Positions 45,029 to 53,329 of a stretch of DNA of 64,000 nucleotides are shown one piece after another; position 1 is the first letter of the stretch; each line of letters opens with the position of its first letter. Made by a program: the position numbers and the translations under genes. Below the pieces are notes generated by a model. It searched no databases. It was not told the origin of the DNA and was given only the letters and a program-made list of their open reading frames with translations. This DNA comes from an uncultured Paracoccaceae bacterium (GTDB lineage: Bacteria; Pseudomonadota; Alphaproteobacteria; Rhodobacterales; Rhodobacteraceae), in the NCBI GenBank assembly GCA_947503965.1, contig CANNFU010000010.1:62001-126000 (forward strand), written 5' to 3'.

Positions 45029-45922
45029 TTATTCACTGGCAGCGCGTATCTGGCCGGGCGTTACGCCGAAATGTCGCGAGATAGCACGCGTGAAATGGGC
45101 CTGGCCGGAGAATCCACAGCGGAATGCAATCTCGATCAGGGGAAGCTGTGTTCCAAGCAGCATCTCTTTTGCCCGCACGCAGCGACGTCGCTGAACATAC
45201 GCCCAGACAGCTTCGCCCACCGTTGTCTTGAACAACCTTGAGAAATGCGCGGGAGAGAGGCAGGCGACGGAGGCGAGCTGACCGATACTGAGAGCTTCGC
45301 CAAAGTGAGCCTCAATGTAATCAATAGTGCGCGCAATGCGGGCATCACTCGGCCTCGGTTGAGAGTCTTTTTGATTGGTCAGGCTTGCAAAAAGCTCTAA
45401 AAGAACGGCGTCGAAAAGGAGACTGCTGGCGCCTTCGCTATCCTTGAATTTCCACAACCGCTGAAGGTGCGTCCAAGCTGCGTTGTTTTCGGTAAGCCCT
45501 TCAGAATAGCTGTCTAGACAGTCGGCCTCCAAAAGGTGGCTTTCGCACAGATTGCGAAATTTCGCCTTCGGAATGGCCAGACAAAGCGCGCTGTGGGGGG
45601 TATCAATCCTGTAGCGGATTTGCGTGTCGGCTGGGGCAACGAAAATCCGTCCGAGGCCACCATCTTTCTTGGTAAATCCGTCGCCGACATCAGTCCCCAC
45701 TGGGTGTGCGCCAGTTCGAAAAGCGGCGCATTGAATCACGATCTCAGGAAGGCATGGATCGACTACATCAATTGGTTCCTGATCCGCCAACAGCAGTGTG
45801 GCCCCAAATGTCCCACCTGAGAAATGCTCTTGACTGAAGCGTGAGTAAGTCGACTCGTTATACATCTGCGCATAGCTGTCGAAGCGAACGTCAGAGCGAT
45901 CTTGGAGATGCGAGGAGGTCAT
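45029..45922 (-). CDS. AraC-family regulator (tandem pair, second gene)
   Basis: 297 residues. The DNA-binding domain is in the last ~100 residues (LSIGQLASVACLSPAHFSRL and LIEIAFRCGFSGQAHFTRAI). Its first codon overlaps the stop of the AraC gene at 45919. The DNA-binding domain is very similar to its neighbour's, which suggests tandem duplication. It probably controls the SDR-AKR operon directly downstream. Confidence 0.9.
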   Translation of the reverse strand: MTSSHLQDRSDVRFDSYAQMYNESTYSRFSQEHFSGGTFGATLLLADQEPIDVVDPCLPEIVIQCAAFRTGAHPVGTDVGDGFTKKDGGLGRIFVAPADTQIRYRIDTPHSALCLAIPKAKFRNLCESHLLEADCLDSYSEGLTENNAAWTHLQRLWKFKDSEGASSLLFDAVLLELFASLTNQKDSQPRPSDARIARTIDYIEAHFGEALSIGQLASVACLSPAHFSRLFKTTVGEAVWAYVQRRRCVRAKEMLLGTQLPLIEIAFRCGFSGQAHFTRAISRHFGVTPGQIRAASE

Positions 45923-46833
45923 TGTGACACCCCGCGTCGGATTGATGCAGGCGTCACTCCGAATTGGCGCGAGATGGCACGGGTGAAGTGGGCCTGTCCG
46001 GAGAACCCGCAGCGGAAGGCAATCTCGATCAGCGGCAGGCGTGTATCCGTCAACATCTCTTTTGCGCGGACGCAGCGACGCTGCTGAACATGCGCCCAGA
46101 CCGGTGCGCCCACTGTCGCTTTGAACACGCGGGAGAAATGCGCGGGAGAAAGGCAGGCGACATCAGCCAGTTCGCTGACAGTAAGCGCCTCGCCATAGTG
46201 GGCCTCGATATAGTCGATCACCCGCGCGATCCGTTCATCCTCCGGGCGTCCCCTACCGAATGGTGAGAGATCACTAGCGCCCGCCATCTCGGCCAGAAAC
46301 TGTAGCGTCAGGCCGTCGAATAATAGATGATCAACGCGGGTCGGAGCTTCCAGCACTGCCCACATCCGGTCCAGAAGGCGGGAAGCAGAAACAGGCATCG
46401 CACACTGCCTCGAAAGCCAGCCCGAGAAGACACACCCGTCGGCATCTATGCCAGCCTTCCCCATTTCGGGAGAGAGACAATCGATCGGGATCGCAAGTTG
46501 TGTAAGTGCATGATCGCCCGTTGCGCGTGTTCTCGTAGCCGTGTTGGCAGGGTACACGATGAGACCAGTATCGACGTTCTTGGATATCGTCGGCTTGTCT
46601 CCACTGTCGATCAGCACTTCGCCGGCCAACGTGTCGCCGCGGCAGAAGATCAATTCCGGCACTGGTGCATCGATGAAATCGATCGGCGGTTGCTCGGCCT
46701 TGAAGATCGAGATACCAAACGAACCTCCGCCACGCTGCTGGTGTGCAAATTTTGAGTAGGCGGAGGCGCGATAGAACTCCGCATAGCTCGTGAAGCTCTC
46801 ATCGGCTTGGGCGGCGTGGCGGGGTGCGGTCAT
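45919..46833 (-). CDS. AraC-family regulator (tandem pair, first gene)
   Basis: 304 residues from the ATG at 46833 (AAGGTGG upstream; a GTG at 46842 is alternative). It shares LIEIAFRCGFSGQAHFTRAI and the SPAHFSRVF segment with the next gene, while the sensor halves are more diverged (shared AYSKFAHQ-like and YSRFSQEH-like starts). The two may form heterodimers or read different ligands on shared sites. Confidence 0.9.
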   Translation of the reverse strand: MTAPRHAAQADESFTSYAEFYRASAYSKFAHQQRGGGSFGISIFKAEQPPIDFIDAPVPELIFCRGDTLAGEVLIDSGDKPTISKNVDTGLIVYPANTATRTRATGDHALTQLAIPIDCLSPEMGKAGIDADGCVFSGWLSRQCAMPVSASRLLDRMWAVLEAPTRVDHLLFDGLTLQFLAEMAGASDLSPFGRGRPEDERIARVIDYIEAHYGEALTVSELADVACLSPAHFSRVFKATVGAPVWAHVQQRRCVRAKEMLTDTRLPLIEIAFRCGFSGQAHFTRAISRQFGVTPASIRRGVSQ

Positions 46834-47219
46834 GCCAGCCACCTTACTACACTTCGATGTCTTTCGTCAGAGCCACTGAACGCGACGCGAACCCACAGTC
46901 TGGCGGCGCGGACTATCCGCAAGAACCAGCCGAAGACATCCGCAACAGTTTCATCGCGACATGAAATATATGCATCAAATTCATCTAGTGTATTGAACAT
47001 CATATTGAATATAGCGCAAAGCGGGCATGCATCCAAACGCATCCTCTCGAACACGTTGCCGGATCAGTGCGAATCTTTGCAGATTTCTGCTATTCGGACC
47101 AAGTCTTGCTCACCAAAACACTCCTAAGCCAACTCATTTCGCGAAGCACTACCGATGTTGGCGGTATCAACGCTCAATCGATAACTTCGCTGTTTACCTT
47201 CGTTCAAGAGGCAACTGTG
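46834..47219. other. 386-bp region without a supported gene
   Basis: AT-richer DNA upstream of the AraC pair on one side and of a truncated ABM-like frame on the other. It should hold the promoter of the AraC pair. No repeat or frame with a ribosome site could be supported. Confidence 0.4.
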
Positions 47220-47362
47220 ATGGAGATCGTGACGTTTCAGGCTCAGGATGGGGCAGATCCAGCTTCGGTCACCGCAGCACTTGACCCTATTGCTGAAAAA
47301 CTGTCGCAGTATAACGCGCCCGTTGCCCGCGCCGTCTCCGAAGGGCCTGACGGCACATGTGG
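47220..47362 (+). pseudogene. N-terminal fragment of an ABM/dimeric alpha-beta-barrel-like protein
   Basis: About 47 residues (MEIVTFQAQDGADPA, later PVARAVSEGPDGTC) with AAGAGG before the ATG. The pattern of strand, charged loop, helix and ...R.....DG resembles the start of small ABM/NIPSNAP-like proteins. It is cut at about 47360 by an IS3 remnant. The longer open frame beyond this point reads foreign sequence. Confidence 0.45.
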
Positions 47363-47464
47363 ACCTGTCACGCTTTTGTGCCGCCCCAAGTGCTCGTTTA
47401 GGCCACTTTTCGTTCGAAGGCGACAGGGCTTTTCCAGCCCAGTGCTGAGTGCCTTCGACGCGGA
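47360..47464 (-). mobile_element. IS3-family orfB C-terminal scar
   Basis: On the - strand, a short orfB tail reads HSALGWKSPVAFERKVA, then a stop at 47398-47400, followed by a GC-rich stretch to the presumed end near TGGACCTGTCACGC. This is the usual last part of an IS3 transposase. It differs from the IS3 tail at 28123 and so is from another element. Confidence 0.75.
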
Positions 47465-47472
47465 GAAGTCTG

Positions 47473-47973
47473 ATGACCAAGTCACAGAAGATCACCCTCA
47501 GCGCCTCGCGGGACATCCCCTTCAACAAACTGGTTCTCAGCCAGTCCAACGTCCGCAAAGTCAAGGCCGGCGTCTCGATCGAAGAGCTGGCCGAGGACAT
47601 CGCCCGGCGCACGCTCCTGTCGTCGATCACGGTTCGCCCCGTCCTCGACGACGATGGCGCGGAAACCGGCATGTTCGAGATCCCTGCCGGCGGCCGCCGC
47701 TACCGCGCGCTCGAACTTCTGGTGAAGCAGCGCCGTCTCAACAAAACCGCGCCGGTGCGCTGCATCGTGCGCACCGATGGCCTCGCGGAAGAGGACAGCC
47801 TCGCCGAAATTGGTCGAGCGGATGCAGCGGTGCGCGAGAAGGGCAAGTCCGAGGAGGAGATCACCGCGGCCTTCTTCGTCTCGGTCAATGTGGTCAAGCA
47901 GCGCCTCAAGCTGGCCGCCGTCTCGACGACACTGCTGGAGGCCTATGCCGAGGAGGAGATGACCCTCGACTAG
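47473..47973 (+). pseudogene. N-terminal fragment of a plasmid ParB-like protein
   Basis: 166 residues as read from the ATG at 47473. IPFNKLVLSQSNVRKVKAG, IPAGGRRYRALELL and SVNVVKQRLKLAAVS are the ParB N-terminal and helix-turn-helix segments of the large ParB-like proteins carried by alphaproteobacterial plasmids. Between DSLAE and REKGKSEEEI about 15 residues expected in the family are missing. The frame stops at TAG (47971-47973) where CAG would continue MTLDQ. The C-terminal two-thirds are absent. Confidence 0.75.
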
Positions 47974-48664
47974 CTTCCCGCATGCTTCGCACCGCGCTTG
48001 GCAGCGATATGCCTTCGAATGCGGTCGGCCAGACGGGGGCGTATTCTTGCCAGCCTTCAAGTCGCGAGTACTGACCGGGCACCGCAAGCGCGTCAGTGTC
48101 GAGGGCGGTGAGGCGCTCGTCGGTCACGTAGAGCGCTTCGGCTTCGTAGACGGAAAAGGGTTCTTCCGGCGTGTCGCGCCAAAGGTGGAAATACTCCCGC
48201 TCAAGCTTCTGCGCAAAGAAGGATTGAAGATCGGTCTCCTGCTCGGTCGTAACGAGGTCCAGCGGATCACCGTCAACGAAGAACTGCACTCGGTCCAGGC
48301 TACCGTCGTCGCGGATGGCGTGTACGTTCTGTCCGACCCGAACATAGGCGAAGGCATTGGCCGCGCCATCTTTCAGATTGTCCCACTGGCCGATCAGCAG
48401 GCCGTTCTCGATCCTCCAGATTCCGGTCTCGATCCGCTCGGTCTTTCCGTCCATCAGCTTGCCAATCATGCGCCCGTCCGGGGCGACGAAGACAGCGTAA
48501 GGCAGAGGCCGGTCGGCGAAGGTGCCGAAGGTCGTCTTGCTGACCGCGATCTCGCGGATTTCCTCGGTCGTCATTTCGGTTCGGTCGGTTGACGTTGTCT
48601 GAGCGGAGGCCGGAGCCGCCATCAGGGCCACCGCAGCGGCGGTTGAACTCAGCGATTTGAACAT
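47906..48664 (-). CDS. Exported two-part protein with C-terminus replaced by ParB-fragment DNA
   Basis: 252 residues as read. The signal peptide ends near APASAQ. Residues ~25-140 form an unknown beta-rich domain (GIWRIENGLLIGQWDN). A SnoaL/NTF2-like domain then begins (REYFHLWRDTPEEPFSVYE) and is recognisable to PVWPTAFEGI. The last ~45 residues are Arg/Ser/Pro-rich and lie antisense to, or beside, the ParB fragment, so the gene has probably lost its true 3' end. It is the third gene of an SDR operon and overlaps its neighbour by 16 bp. Confidence 0.65.
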   Translation of the reverse strand: MFKSLSSTAAAVALMAAPASAQTTSTDRTEMTTEEIREIAVSKTTFGTFADRPLPYAVFVAPDGRMIGKLMDGKTERIETGIWRIENGLLIGQWDNLKDGAANAFAYVRVGQNVHAIRDDGSLDRVQFFVDGDPLDLVTTEQETDLQSFFAQKLEREYFHLWRDTPEEPFSVYEAEALYVTDERLTALDTDALAVPGQYSRLEGWQEYAPVWPTAFEGISLPSAVRSMREASRGSSPPRHRPPAVSSRRRPA

Positions 48665-48912
48665 GTCGTATCCTTTAATCTCTTTGCAGAGGGTGTCTGA
48701 TTGTCATCCGCGAGGCGCGCCAGAAGCGCCGGCGTCGCGACGCTCATGATCGGGACCATCAGCGTGACCAGCAGGAAGGTCCGGGCGATTAGCGGCCAGC
48801 CCGTCATCACGGGGTCGAGCAGCGCCAGAAGAACCGTGATGGTCGGGAAGGCGACCGCCCAGCTGGCGGCCAGACGGACCAGCGAAGTCCTATCAAGCGC
48901 AGGTACAGACAT
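48649..48912 (-). CDS. Small membrane protein, family unknown
   Basis: 87 residues with two hydrophobic segments (SWAVAFPTITVLLALL and LVTLMVPIMSVATPALL), perhaps DUF2798-like. It lies 2 bp after the SDR stop and overlaps the exported protein at 47906, so it is translated as part of the same operon. Confidence 0.6.
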   Translation of the reverse strand: MSVPALDRTSLVRLAASWAVAFPTITVLLALLDPVMTGWPLIARTFLLVTLMVPIMSVATPALLARLADDNQTPSAKRLKDTTCSNR

Positions 48913-48914
48913 GA

Positions 48915-49763
48915 CTACGCCGCATCATCCAGATGCATGGCCGTGGATATAGATGCATTCCGATCAAGCTTTTGCATGAACCGCGCATTCTTTTCGCGTG
49001 CCATATCGAGGGCATCCTCACCGAGAACGAGATGGACTGGCGGCTCTTTCGATGTTGTAAGGTCGAGTATGGCATTCGCCGCCTTGACCGGATCGCCCGG
49101 CTGCTCGCCGTCCATCTCCTCAAGCCATCGCACCCGTTCTCCTGCGGACGCGGCATAATCGGCGATCTGCGCAGATGGTATGCCCAAGGAGCGGCCGTTG
49201 AAGTCCGTTCGGAACGCACCTGGTTCCACGGACGTGACGCGAATGCCGAGATGCTCTGTCTCCTTCGCCAACGCCTCGGACAGCCCGGCCACCGCGAACT
49301 TCGTCGCATTGTAAAGCGATACACCCGGCAAGCCGACGAGACCGGCTATGGAACTGATGTTGATGACGTGTCCTGACCTGGCCTCGCGCATGGCTGGCAG
49401 CACCGCGCGAGTCATGTCGATCACACCCACCAGATTAGTGTCGATCTGGCGGCGGATGTCGGCATCGCTTACCTCCTCAAGCGCACCCATCAGGCCATAG
49501 CCGGCATTATTGATAAGGACGTCGATCTGCCCAAACCGCGCCAAGGCATCCCGGACGGCCTGTTTGATTTCCGCCTTCGACGTGACGTCGAGGCGCAGCG
49601 CAAGGACACGCTCGGGGGCCGAGTTCACCAGGTCTTCAAGTTCTTCGGGGCGGCGTGCCGTGGCGACCACCTTGTCACCGCGTGCAACGGCTTGAGTGGC
49701 GAGCTCACGACCGAAGCCACTCGAAGCGCCAGTAATGAAGATCGTCTTTTGTGAGCTTGCCAT
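48915..49763 (-). CDS. SDR-family oxidoreductase under LysR-type operator
   Basis: 282 residues from the ATG at 49763 (AAGGAGA upstream). TGASSGFGRELATQ is the cofactor motif, NNAGYG the central one, and YNATKFAVAGLSEAL carries catalytic Tyr and Lys. It is related in sequence style to the SDR at 54178. The operator-like repeat 49844-49864 lies 81 bp upstream. It is divergent from the LysR gene and leads a three-gene operon. Confidence 0.9.
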   Translation of the reverse strand: MASSQKTIFITGASSGFGRELATQAVARGDKVVATARRPEELEDLVNSAPERVLALRLDVTSKAEIKQAVRDALARFGQIDVLINNAGYGLMGALEEVSDADIRRQIDTNLVGVIDMTRAVLPAMREARSGHVINISSIAGLVGLPGVSLYNATKFAVAGLSEALAKETEHLGIRVTSVEPGAFRTDFNGRSLGIPSAQIADYAASAGERVRWLEEMDGEQPGDPVKAANAILDLTTSKEPPVHLVLGEDALDMAREKNARFMQKLDRNASISTAMHLDDAA

Positions 49764-49843
49764 TGGTATTCTCCTTCGTGTCAATGTGTTGAGGTAAAGA
49801 TACGGATGATGTCCCCAGTGCTCCAATCGATCGTGAAGGCAGA

Positions 49844-49864
49844 CTTATTCGTGGTGCGAATAAG
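49844..49864. promoter_or_regulatory. LysR-type operator, copy 1
   Basis: CTTATTCG-TGGTG-CGAATAAG, perfect 8-bp arms with a 5-bp spacer. It is 81 bp upstream of the SDR start and 24 bp upstream of the LysR start. The core contains TTATTCG...CGAATAA, as expected for a LysR recognition site. The same arms recur at 55120-55140. Confidence 0.7.
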
Positions 49865-49887
49865 ATGAATTTGCTAGAACGCGTCCC

Positions 49888-50769
49888 ATGGAGTTGAAAC
49901 AATTCAGATATTTCAAAGCAGTCGCCGAAGAGCTGCATTTTCAGCGCGCGGCGCGGCGTCTGAATCTGAGCCAGCCTGCACTTAGCCATCAAATCAAGAA
50001 TATCGAGGAAGAGGTCGGCACAACCCTGCTTGATCGGGACCGGCGTGGGGTCGCGCTGACCCCAGCGGGAGCCCTGCTGCTGGAACGCGCAACCGCGATA
50101 CTGGAAGCGGCGGACAAAGCGCTCAGCGACGTGCGCGCGCTCGCAGGTGCCGAACCACAAAGTTTGCGCGTTGGTTTTGTCGATTATCTCAATCTCGATA
50201 TCATCGTGCAGTCGATCGCCCGGTTGCGCCAATCCCATCCCGATATAGATGTACAGCAAACTGAACTGCCGACGGCCGAGATTTGGCCCGGTCTTGTCGA
50301 ACGCACAATTGATGTCGGTTTCGGCGTTGTGCCCGTGATAGGCGATAACCTGATTGCCAAGACCGTTGCGCGCGGTCAGTGGCTGATCGTCGTGCCGAAC
50401 GATCATCCCTTCGTGGATTACGAGACGCTCCCGCTGTCGCATCTCGACGGAGAACCGCTGATCTTCTTCGAAGAGGCACTCAATCCCGCGCTGCACGCAA
50501 GCTGGATGACGCGCTTCGACGAGGCTGAGATTTCCCCAAACATCGTTTTTGAGACCAAGCAGGTGCAGACCGGCCTCAATATGGCCCGCGATCGCACAGG
50601 GGCGTATCTCGTCGCGTCCTACATCGTCGAACCACTCCCGGACGGGCTGACCGGCATCCCGGTGGGAGGCTTTGACAATTCCATCGAAATCGCAGCGGCT
50701 TGGCGGGGCGACGATGGGGTCGATAGCCTGAAGTTCTACCTGAAAATCCTGAGAGAACTCTCCGGCTAA
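49888..50769 (+). CDS. LysR-family regulator of two SDR operons (inferred)
   Basis: 293 residues. The N-terminus, QFRYFKAVAEELHFQRAARR and LNLSQPALSHQIKNIEEE, is the winged helix; the rest is a LysR substrate-binding domain of BenM/CatM-like appearance. It is divergent from the SDR at 48915 and convergent with the operon ending at 50777. Control of both is inferred from the shared operator. Inducer unknown. Confidence 0.9.
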   Translation: MELKQFRYFKAVAEELHFQRAARRLNLSQPALSHQIKNIEEEVGTTLLDRDRRGVALTPAGALLLERATAILEAADKALSDVRALAGAEPQSLRVGFVDYLNLDIIVQSIARLRQSHPDIDVQQTELPTAEIWPGLVERTIDVGFGVVPVIGDNLIAKTVARGQWLIVVPNDHPFVDYETLPLSHLDGEPLIFFEEALNPALHASWMTRFDEAEISPNIVFETKQVQTGLNMARDRTGAYLVASYIVEPLPDGLTGIPVGGFDNSIEIAAAWRGDDGVDSLKFYLKILRELSG

Positions 50770-50776
50770 CATGGCT

Positions 50777-51721
50777 CTAGCGAATCGCGATCGGGTTGAT
50801 CCAGGAGCTGGACGCGCCGACGATGGGTAACGGAGCCGCCATGAACAGGAACTCCGACCAGCCCTCCTCGGCCAAACGCTCGGTCGCCACATTTTCCAGA
50901 ATGTGTACTCCATATTGCGCGAGCAGCGTCTGGTGTACCGGGAAGAGTAACTCAGGATTCTCGAACGGCATGACTTCCATCGACCCTGAGTCGCCGCCAA
51001 CCGCGACAACACCGCGCGCAGCCAACCACCTCGCGGCCTCAACCCCTGGTCCGGGCTGACCGGACAGAAACTCTTCGCGGCGACCTTCTTCAAGCAGCAG
51101 ACGGTGCCCGGTGTGGAAAAGCACGACGTCGCCAGGTCCGACGTCTGTCAAACCCTGACGGGTCATCGCCGCCTCGATATCCGCAACCGTGATGGCGTAG
51201 CCGACCTCCAGTCTTTCAACCCCTTTCAAGGCCGCGATGTCGAGCAGGACACCGCGGGTGACGATCGGCGGCGCGTTCTCGATGCCCAACTTCTTCAAAC
51301 CGCCGACTGCCTGAATGTCAGCGCCGCGGTGACCGCCATAGAAAGTGCGATCGACGCCCATATGGGCCAGCCCGTCGATCTGCGTTCCGGTGTTGATCGG
51401 GGCGGTGATGATGTCCTCATTGTTCGACCCTTGCGTCCCTTCATTCTGCGCGATGACAAGTCCAAACCGGCGCCAGCCGTAAGCGGGAGTATTACGGTCG
51501 AGCGGAATGGCCAGACTGATCACCTCGCCGGTCTGGACAAGAGATAGGGCGGCCTTGACCGTGTCCGGGTCGAGACGGTTCGCCGCCCCGCGTTCGTCAT
51601 CCTCGCCATACGGCGAAGTCAGCGTTTCTGGATCGGTGACCCAGGGCGCGTTTTCCTGTGCGTCAGCGGAATGGCTTGCGAGCACAAACGCCGCAGCAGC
51701 AATAGACAATATGCGTTTCAT
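50777..51721 (-). CDS. Exported cyclase-family (kynurenine-formamidase-like) hydrolase
   Basis: 314 residues. The signal peptide is residues 1-22 (cleavage near HSADA). The cyclase-family metal motif is seen as NTGTQIDGLAHMG (HxGTHxD-like region with His in GLAH), later DVVLFHTGHRLL. These enzymes hydrolyse amides or lactones with metal ions. It is the last gene of the operon, and its ATG overlaps the VOC stop. Confidence 0.82.
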   Translation of the reverse strand: MKRILSIAAAAFVLASHSADAQENAPWVTDPETLTSPYGEDDERGAANRLDPDTVKAALSLVQTGEVISLAIPLDRNTPAYGWRRFGLVIAQNEGTQGSNNEDIITAPINTGTQIDGLAHMGVDRTFYGGHRGADIQAVGGLKKLGIENAPPIVTRGVLLDIAALKGVERLEVGYAITVADIEAAMTRQGLTDVGPGDVVLFHTGHRLLLEEGRREEFLSGQPGPGVEAARWLAARGVVAVGGDSGSMEVMPFENPELLFPVHQTLLAQYGVHILENVATERLAEEGWSEFLFMAAPLPIVGASSSWINPIAIR

Positions 51722-52308
51722 TGATCACCTCGATTGCCCTCGATGGGCGTATAAAATTCCACGAAATAGCCGTTCGGGTCCTGAATCAGGATGATCCGTA
51801 CACCGTATCCCTCGTTGAGGACGTCGTAGGCGACTTCGACATTCTGTTCGCCGAGATGGGCAATCAGCGCATCAGCATCCGCCGCGTAGAAGCCCACATG
51901 CTTCCATCCAGCGAGTCGGTAATCCGCCGCGATGTCCGCCGGAGGCAGGCCGGGCGGCGTTTCCACCTCGCCGCCGCCGATCAACTCGATATGGAAGCTC
52001 TGATTGATATGCATCAGCGCGATCTCGGCGCCTTCATTGATCGCCTCGATCCGGGACCGCCGCACCTCGACCGCCCCAAGAACACGCGCCCACCAATCAA
52101 CGCTCTGCTCAAGATTGGCGACTCGCAGGGCGACGTGATTGACATGGAACTGCAGTGCAGTCTTCGAGGGCAGCGGCGTCGGGGGGCCTTGGGTGGCCGG
52201 TGGTGGAACCACGAGATTGGGTTCTTGGGCATACGCCCAACCTGTCGTCAGCGTTAGTCCGGATGCGACGAAAAAGAGAAGAGCTGCTATAGACGACGAA
52301 ATCCTCAT
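51718..52308 (-). CDS. Exported VOC-family protein
   Basis: 196 residues from the ATG at 52308 (ATGA overlap with the NTF2 gene). The signal peptide ends near TTGWAYA. The VOC modules are FHVNHVALRVANLEQSVDWW and GVRIILIQDPNGYFVEFY. VOC enzymes are usually cytosolic, so a signal peptide is unusual and hints at a periplasmic pathway shared with the neighbouring exported proteins. Confidence 0.82.
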   Translation of the reverse strand: MRISSSIAALLFFVASGLTLTTGWAYAQEPNLVVPPPATQGPPTPLPSKTALQFHVNHVALRVANLEQSVDWWARVLGAVEVRRSRIEAINEGAEIALMHINQSFHIELIGGGEVETPPGLPPADIAADYRLAGWKHVGFYAADADALIAHLGEQNVEVAYDVLNEGYGVRIILIQDPNGYFVEFYTPIEGNRGDQ

Positions 52309-52877
52309 TCGCTGATCCCCGCTGCCTTGTTGAAGACGTACCAATTACCCTCGTTCCAATCGATGTGCTGGACGATCTTGACGATCTTCCAACCCGCATC
52401 CGACCGGACGAGCGACACGTCGTAACTACCGATCATGCGTTGCACCGGCTCGCCCCGCGCCTCCTTGAGGAAGTGCTGGGCGTGGAGCATGGCCACGGCC
52501 TCCGCACGGTCACCATCGATCGCAATCGCAAGTGGCATGCCGATATGCTGCGTGGCATCGAGGGACTCGAAGAAGGGCTTCACGGCCGCGACCCATTCAT
52601 CGGCCTGCATGGTGGTCAGCCCGCTGCCGATGGATGCGGAGAAATCCATCTGGATCTCATCCGCGAAAAGTGAGCGATGCAGTTCCCAGTTGCGTGTGTC
52701 GTAGGAGTGGCCGAGCGCGACGATGATCCGCCCGATCTCCTCGCGATCAGTGAGCGCCCTGAGTTTCTCCTCAACCGAAGCATCAGGCGAGACGATCCGC
52801 GTGGATGGCTGTGCCTGTGCGAGCAAGGGCGAGGCCAGCAGGGCGACCACAAGGAATACGCCACTTACCGACTTCAT
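52305..52877 (-). CDS. Exported NTF2-like (SnoaL) protein
   Basis: 190 residues. The signal peptide is residues 1-22 (cleavage near AQA). It has the SnoaL pattern with REEIGRIIVALGHSYDTRNW, FADEIQMDFSASIGSG and a C-terminal DVSLVRSDAGWKIVKI. Periplasmic. ATGA overlaps on both sides show coupling with the cyclic-nucleotide-fold and VOC genes. Confidence 0.8.
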   Translation of the reverse strand: MKSVSGVFLVVALLASPLLAQAQPSTRIVSPDASVEEKLRALTDREEIGRIIVALGHSYDTRNWELHRSLFADEIQMDFSASIGSGLTTMQADEWVAAVKPFFESLDATQHIGMPLAIAIDGDRAEAVAMLHAQHFLKEARGEPVQRMIGSYDVSLVRSDAGWKIVKIVQHIDWNEGNWYVFNKAAGISE

Positions 52878-53329
52878 CGTTCAGCTCCTTTCGCATGATC
52901 GTAGAGCATGGTTGCGCCGCCGGAGATTCCGCGCAGCATCGCTTGGGCCAGATGCGGGTTTTCCGCAGCCAGATCGTCGAGCAGATCGCGGGGCACGTGC
53001 AGTACGATGCAATCCGTTTCCGCCCGCACTTCGGGCGGCGCGACCTTGTCGATCAGCGCAATCCCGCCGTGCCAGTTGCCTGGGCGGTCATCGATCCACT
53101 CGCGCGGCTCTGACACGCCGATGATCGTTCGCCGCATCCACCACTTCCCTGAAATGAGGAAGCTGTAGATCGCCTGCGATTGATTGGGGTCGAGTATGCT
53201 TGCCCCGGTATCGTAGCTCTTCTGAGAAGAACCACTGATGAGACGGATAGCCTGTTCATCTGACAATTCACTGAAATGGTCGATCGAACGGACACTTTCG
53301 GTCGGGTTATTGAAAGCCGTGCCAAGCAT
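52874..53329 (-). CDS. Cyclic-nucleotide-binding-fold protein without HTH
   Basis: 151 residues. The beta-roll of the CRP/cNMP-binding fold is recognised by EQAIRLISGSSQKSYDTGAS, YSFLISGKWWMRRT and LHVPRDLLDDLAAENPHLAQ. There is no DNA-binding tail and no clear phosphate-binding GE..R..A, so ligand binding is uncertain. It begins at the TGATG overlap with the SDR at 53329. A stand-alone sensor or structural partner is possible. Confidence 0.65.
   Translation of the reverse strand: MLGTAFNNPTESVRSIDHFSELSDEQAIRLISGSSQKSYDTGASILDPNQSQAIYSFLISGKWWMRRTIIGVSEPREWIDDRPGNWHGGIALIDKVAPPEVRAETDCIVLHVPRDLLDDLAAENPHLAQAMLRGISGGATMLYDHAKGAER

Noticed and set aside
47067..48074. 335-residue + strand frame
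   Set aside because: It joins an ABM-like start, an IS3 tail in the wrong strand and the wrong frame of the ParB piece, and has no coherent domain.
49705..51093. 462-residue - strand frame across the LysR gene
   Set aside because: It lies antisense to a complete LysR gene and has no domain or ribosome site.
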